Source: Haemophilus parainfluenzae
GTDB lineage: Bacteria > Pseudomonadota > Gammaproteobacteria > Enterobacterales > Pasteurellaceae
NCBI GenBank assembly: GCA_018381425.1
Contig: JAGZRY010000141.1
Location: 1-5,031 of the forward strand
DNA length: 5,031 nucleotides
Direction: 5' to 3'
Position numbers and translations under genes: made by a program. The notes beneath the pieces were generated by a model that made no database searches, was not told the origin of the DNA, and worked only from the letters and a program-made list of their open reading frames with translations. How positions within the stretch are numbered: the first letter of the stretch is position 1; every line of letters begins with the position of its first letter. Below are positions 4,776 to 5,031 of this stretch, in pieces.

Positions 4776-5031
4776 TTATTCACCAATAACCGCATGGCTG
4801 ATTTGTTCAATCAAGCGCTTATAGGTTGCGCTGCCATCACTTGGGTTTGTTTTGATTTCAATTAATGTCGCACGGCGGCGAGTATAAGCTTGTTTTAACA
4901 CTGAGCTTAAATCTGCCCAGGTGTAAGGTAAAGCATATTTTAAACCAAACATTGCGGCGACTTGAGAGAAATCGCCATTATGTGGCAAACGATAGAATTG
5001 CTCTTTCACCTCTTCATCCACCGGCAACATA
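4776..5031 (-). CDS. menD: SEPHCHC synthase (MenD), C-terminal fragment; gene runs past the window edge
   Basis: The open frame enters from the right edge and ends with TAA at 4778-4776, showing the last 85 or so codons of a protein that is about 550-570 residues in E. coli. The visible part includes EQFYRLPHNGDFSQVAAMFGLKY, spread over about residues 10-32 of the fragment, and a final helix LIEQISHAV. It aligns well with the end of E. coli MenD (FYLMPQN..., AAAMFELKY, ...QVSHL). MenD is a thiamine-diphosphate enzyme that adds the succinyl semialdehyde unit from 2-oxoglutarate to isochorismate, the first committed menaquinone step. The cofactor-binding motifs lie upstream, outside the window. 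The Met at 5030 is almost certainly internal, not the start. menH follows directly, as in E. coli and H. influenzae, which supports the assignment. Confidence 0.93.
   Translation of the reverse strand, partial: MLPVDEEVKEQFYRLPHNGDFSQVAAMFGLKYALPYTWADLSSVLKQAYTRRRATLIEIKTNPSDGSATYKRLIEQISHAVIGE

Noticed and set aside
4788..4798. AACCGCATGGC as a fourth uptake signal
   Set aside because: It matches only ACCGCA of the 9-mer core; the last three bases differ and it lies within well-conserved menD coding sequence.
4613..4810. 65-codon open frame on the - strand overlapping the ends of menH and menD
   Set aside because: It crosses the menD end, the hairpin and the menH start in a different frame. 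Both flanking genes have strong family matches in their own frames, and its product shows no motif.
1..5031. Mobile element, CRISPR array, tRNA/rRNA, toxin-antitoxin or defence system
   Set aside because: No transposase, integrase, terminal inverted repeats, regularly spaced repeats or tRNA-like folds were seen. All complete genes belong to metabolic or transport families with normal lengths for those families.

Overview
The window looks like an ordinary chromosomal segment from a Pasteurellaceae bacterium of the Haemophilus/Aggregatibacter type. The base composition is AT-rich. It carries three exact copies of the Haemophilus-type 9-bp DNA uptake signal AAGTGCGGT (998-1006 +, 2503-2511 -, 4167-4175 -). 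All the recognisable proteins resemble gammaproteobacterial families. The species cannot be fixed from the sequence alone.

Left half, + strand: the last 17 codons of an unidentified gene (1-54) are followed after 3 bp, in the same reading frame, by a complete flavoprotein of the HI0933/YhiN (BaiN/RdsA) family (58-1260). A 110-bp AT-rich gap then holds a plausible sigma-70 promoter and a repeated ATCATGAA motif. Next is a stand-alone methionine-synthase catalytic domain (1371-2465). It keeps all four expected zinc ligands but lacks the N-terminal half of full-length MetE.

Middle: a convergent intergenic region (2466-2614) holds an uptake signal and two back-to-back intrinsic terminators, one for each strand.

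Right half, - strand, in transcription order: the C-terminal end of menD (runs off the window at 5031), menH (4728-3985), then a 12-TM-type metabolite:H+ symporter similar to E. coli YhjE (3931-2615). menD and menH encode consecutive steps of menaquinone (vitamin K2) synthesis. MenD makes SEPHCHC from isochorismate and 2-oxoglutarate, and MenH eliminates pyruvate to give SHCHC. From memory, the order MHS transporter-menH-menD matches H. influenzae HI0281-HI0283. The menD-menH junction is unusual: it has an 8-bp hairpin flanked by AAAGAAAT repeats, a Shine-Dalgarno-like AGGGGA inside the hairpin, and a possible 4-codon ORF that ends on the menH start.

I do not see a new multi-gene system, mobile element, CRISPR array or RNA gene. 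The points most worth a second look are the short MetE-like enzyme with its own putative operator, and the menD-menH junction. No stretch longer than 300 bp lacks a gene; the longest is the 149-bp convergent gap.
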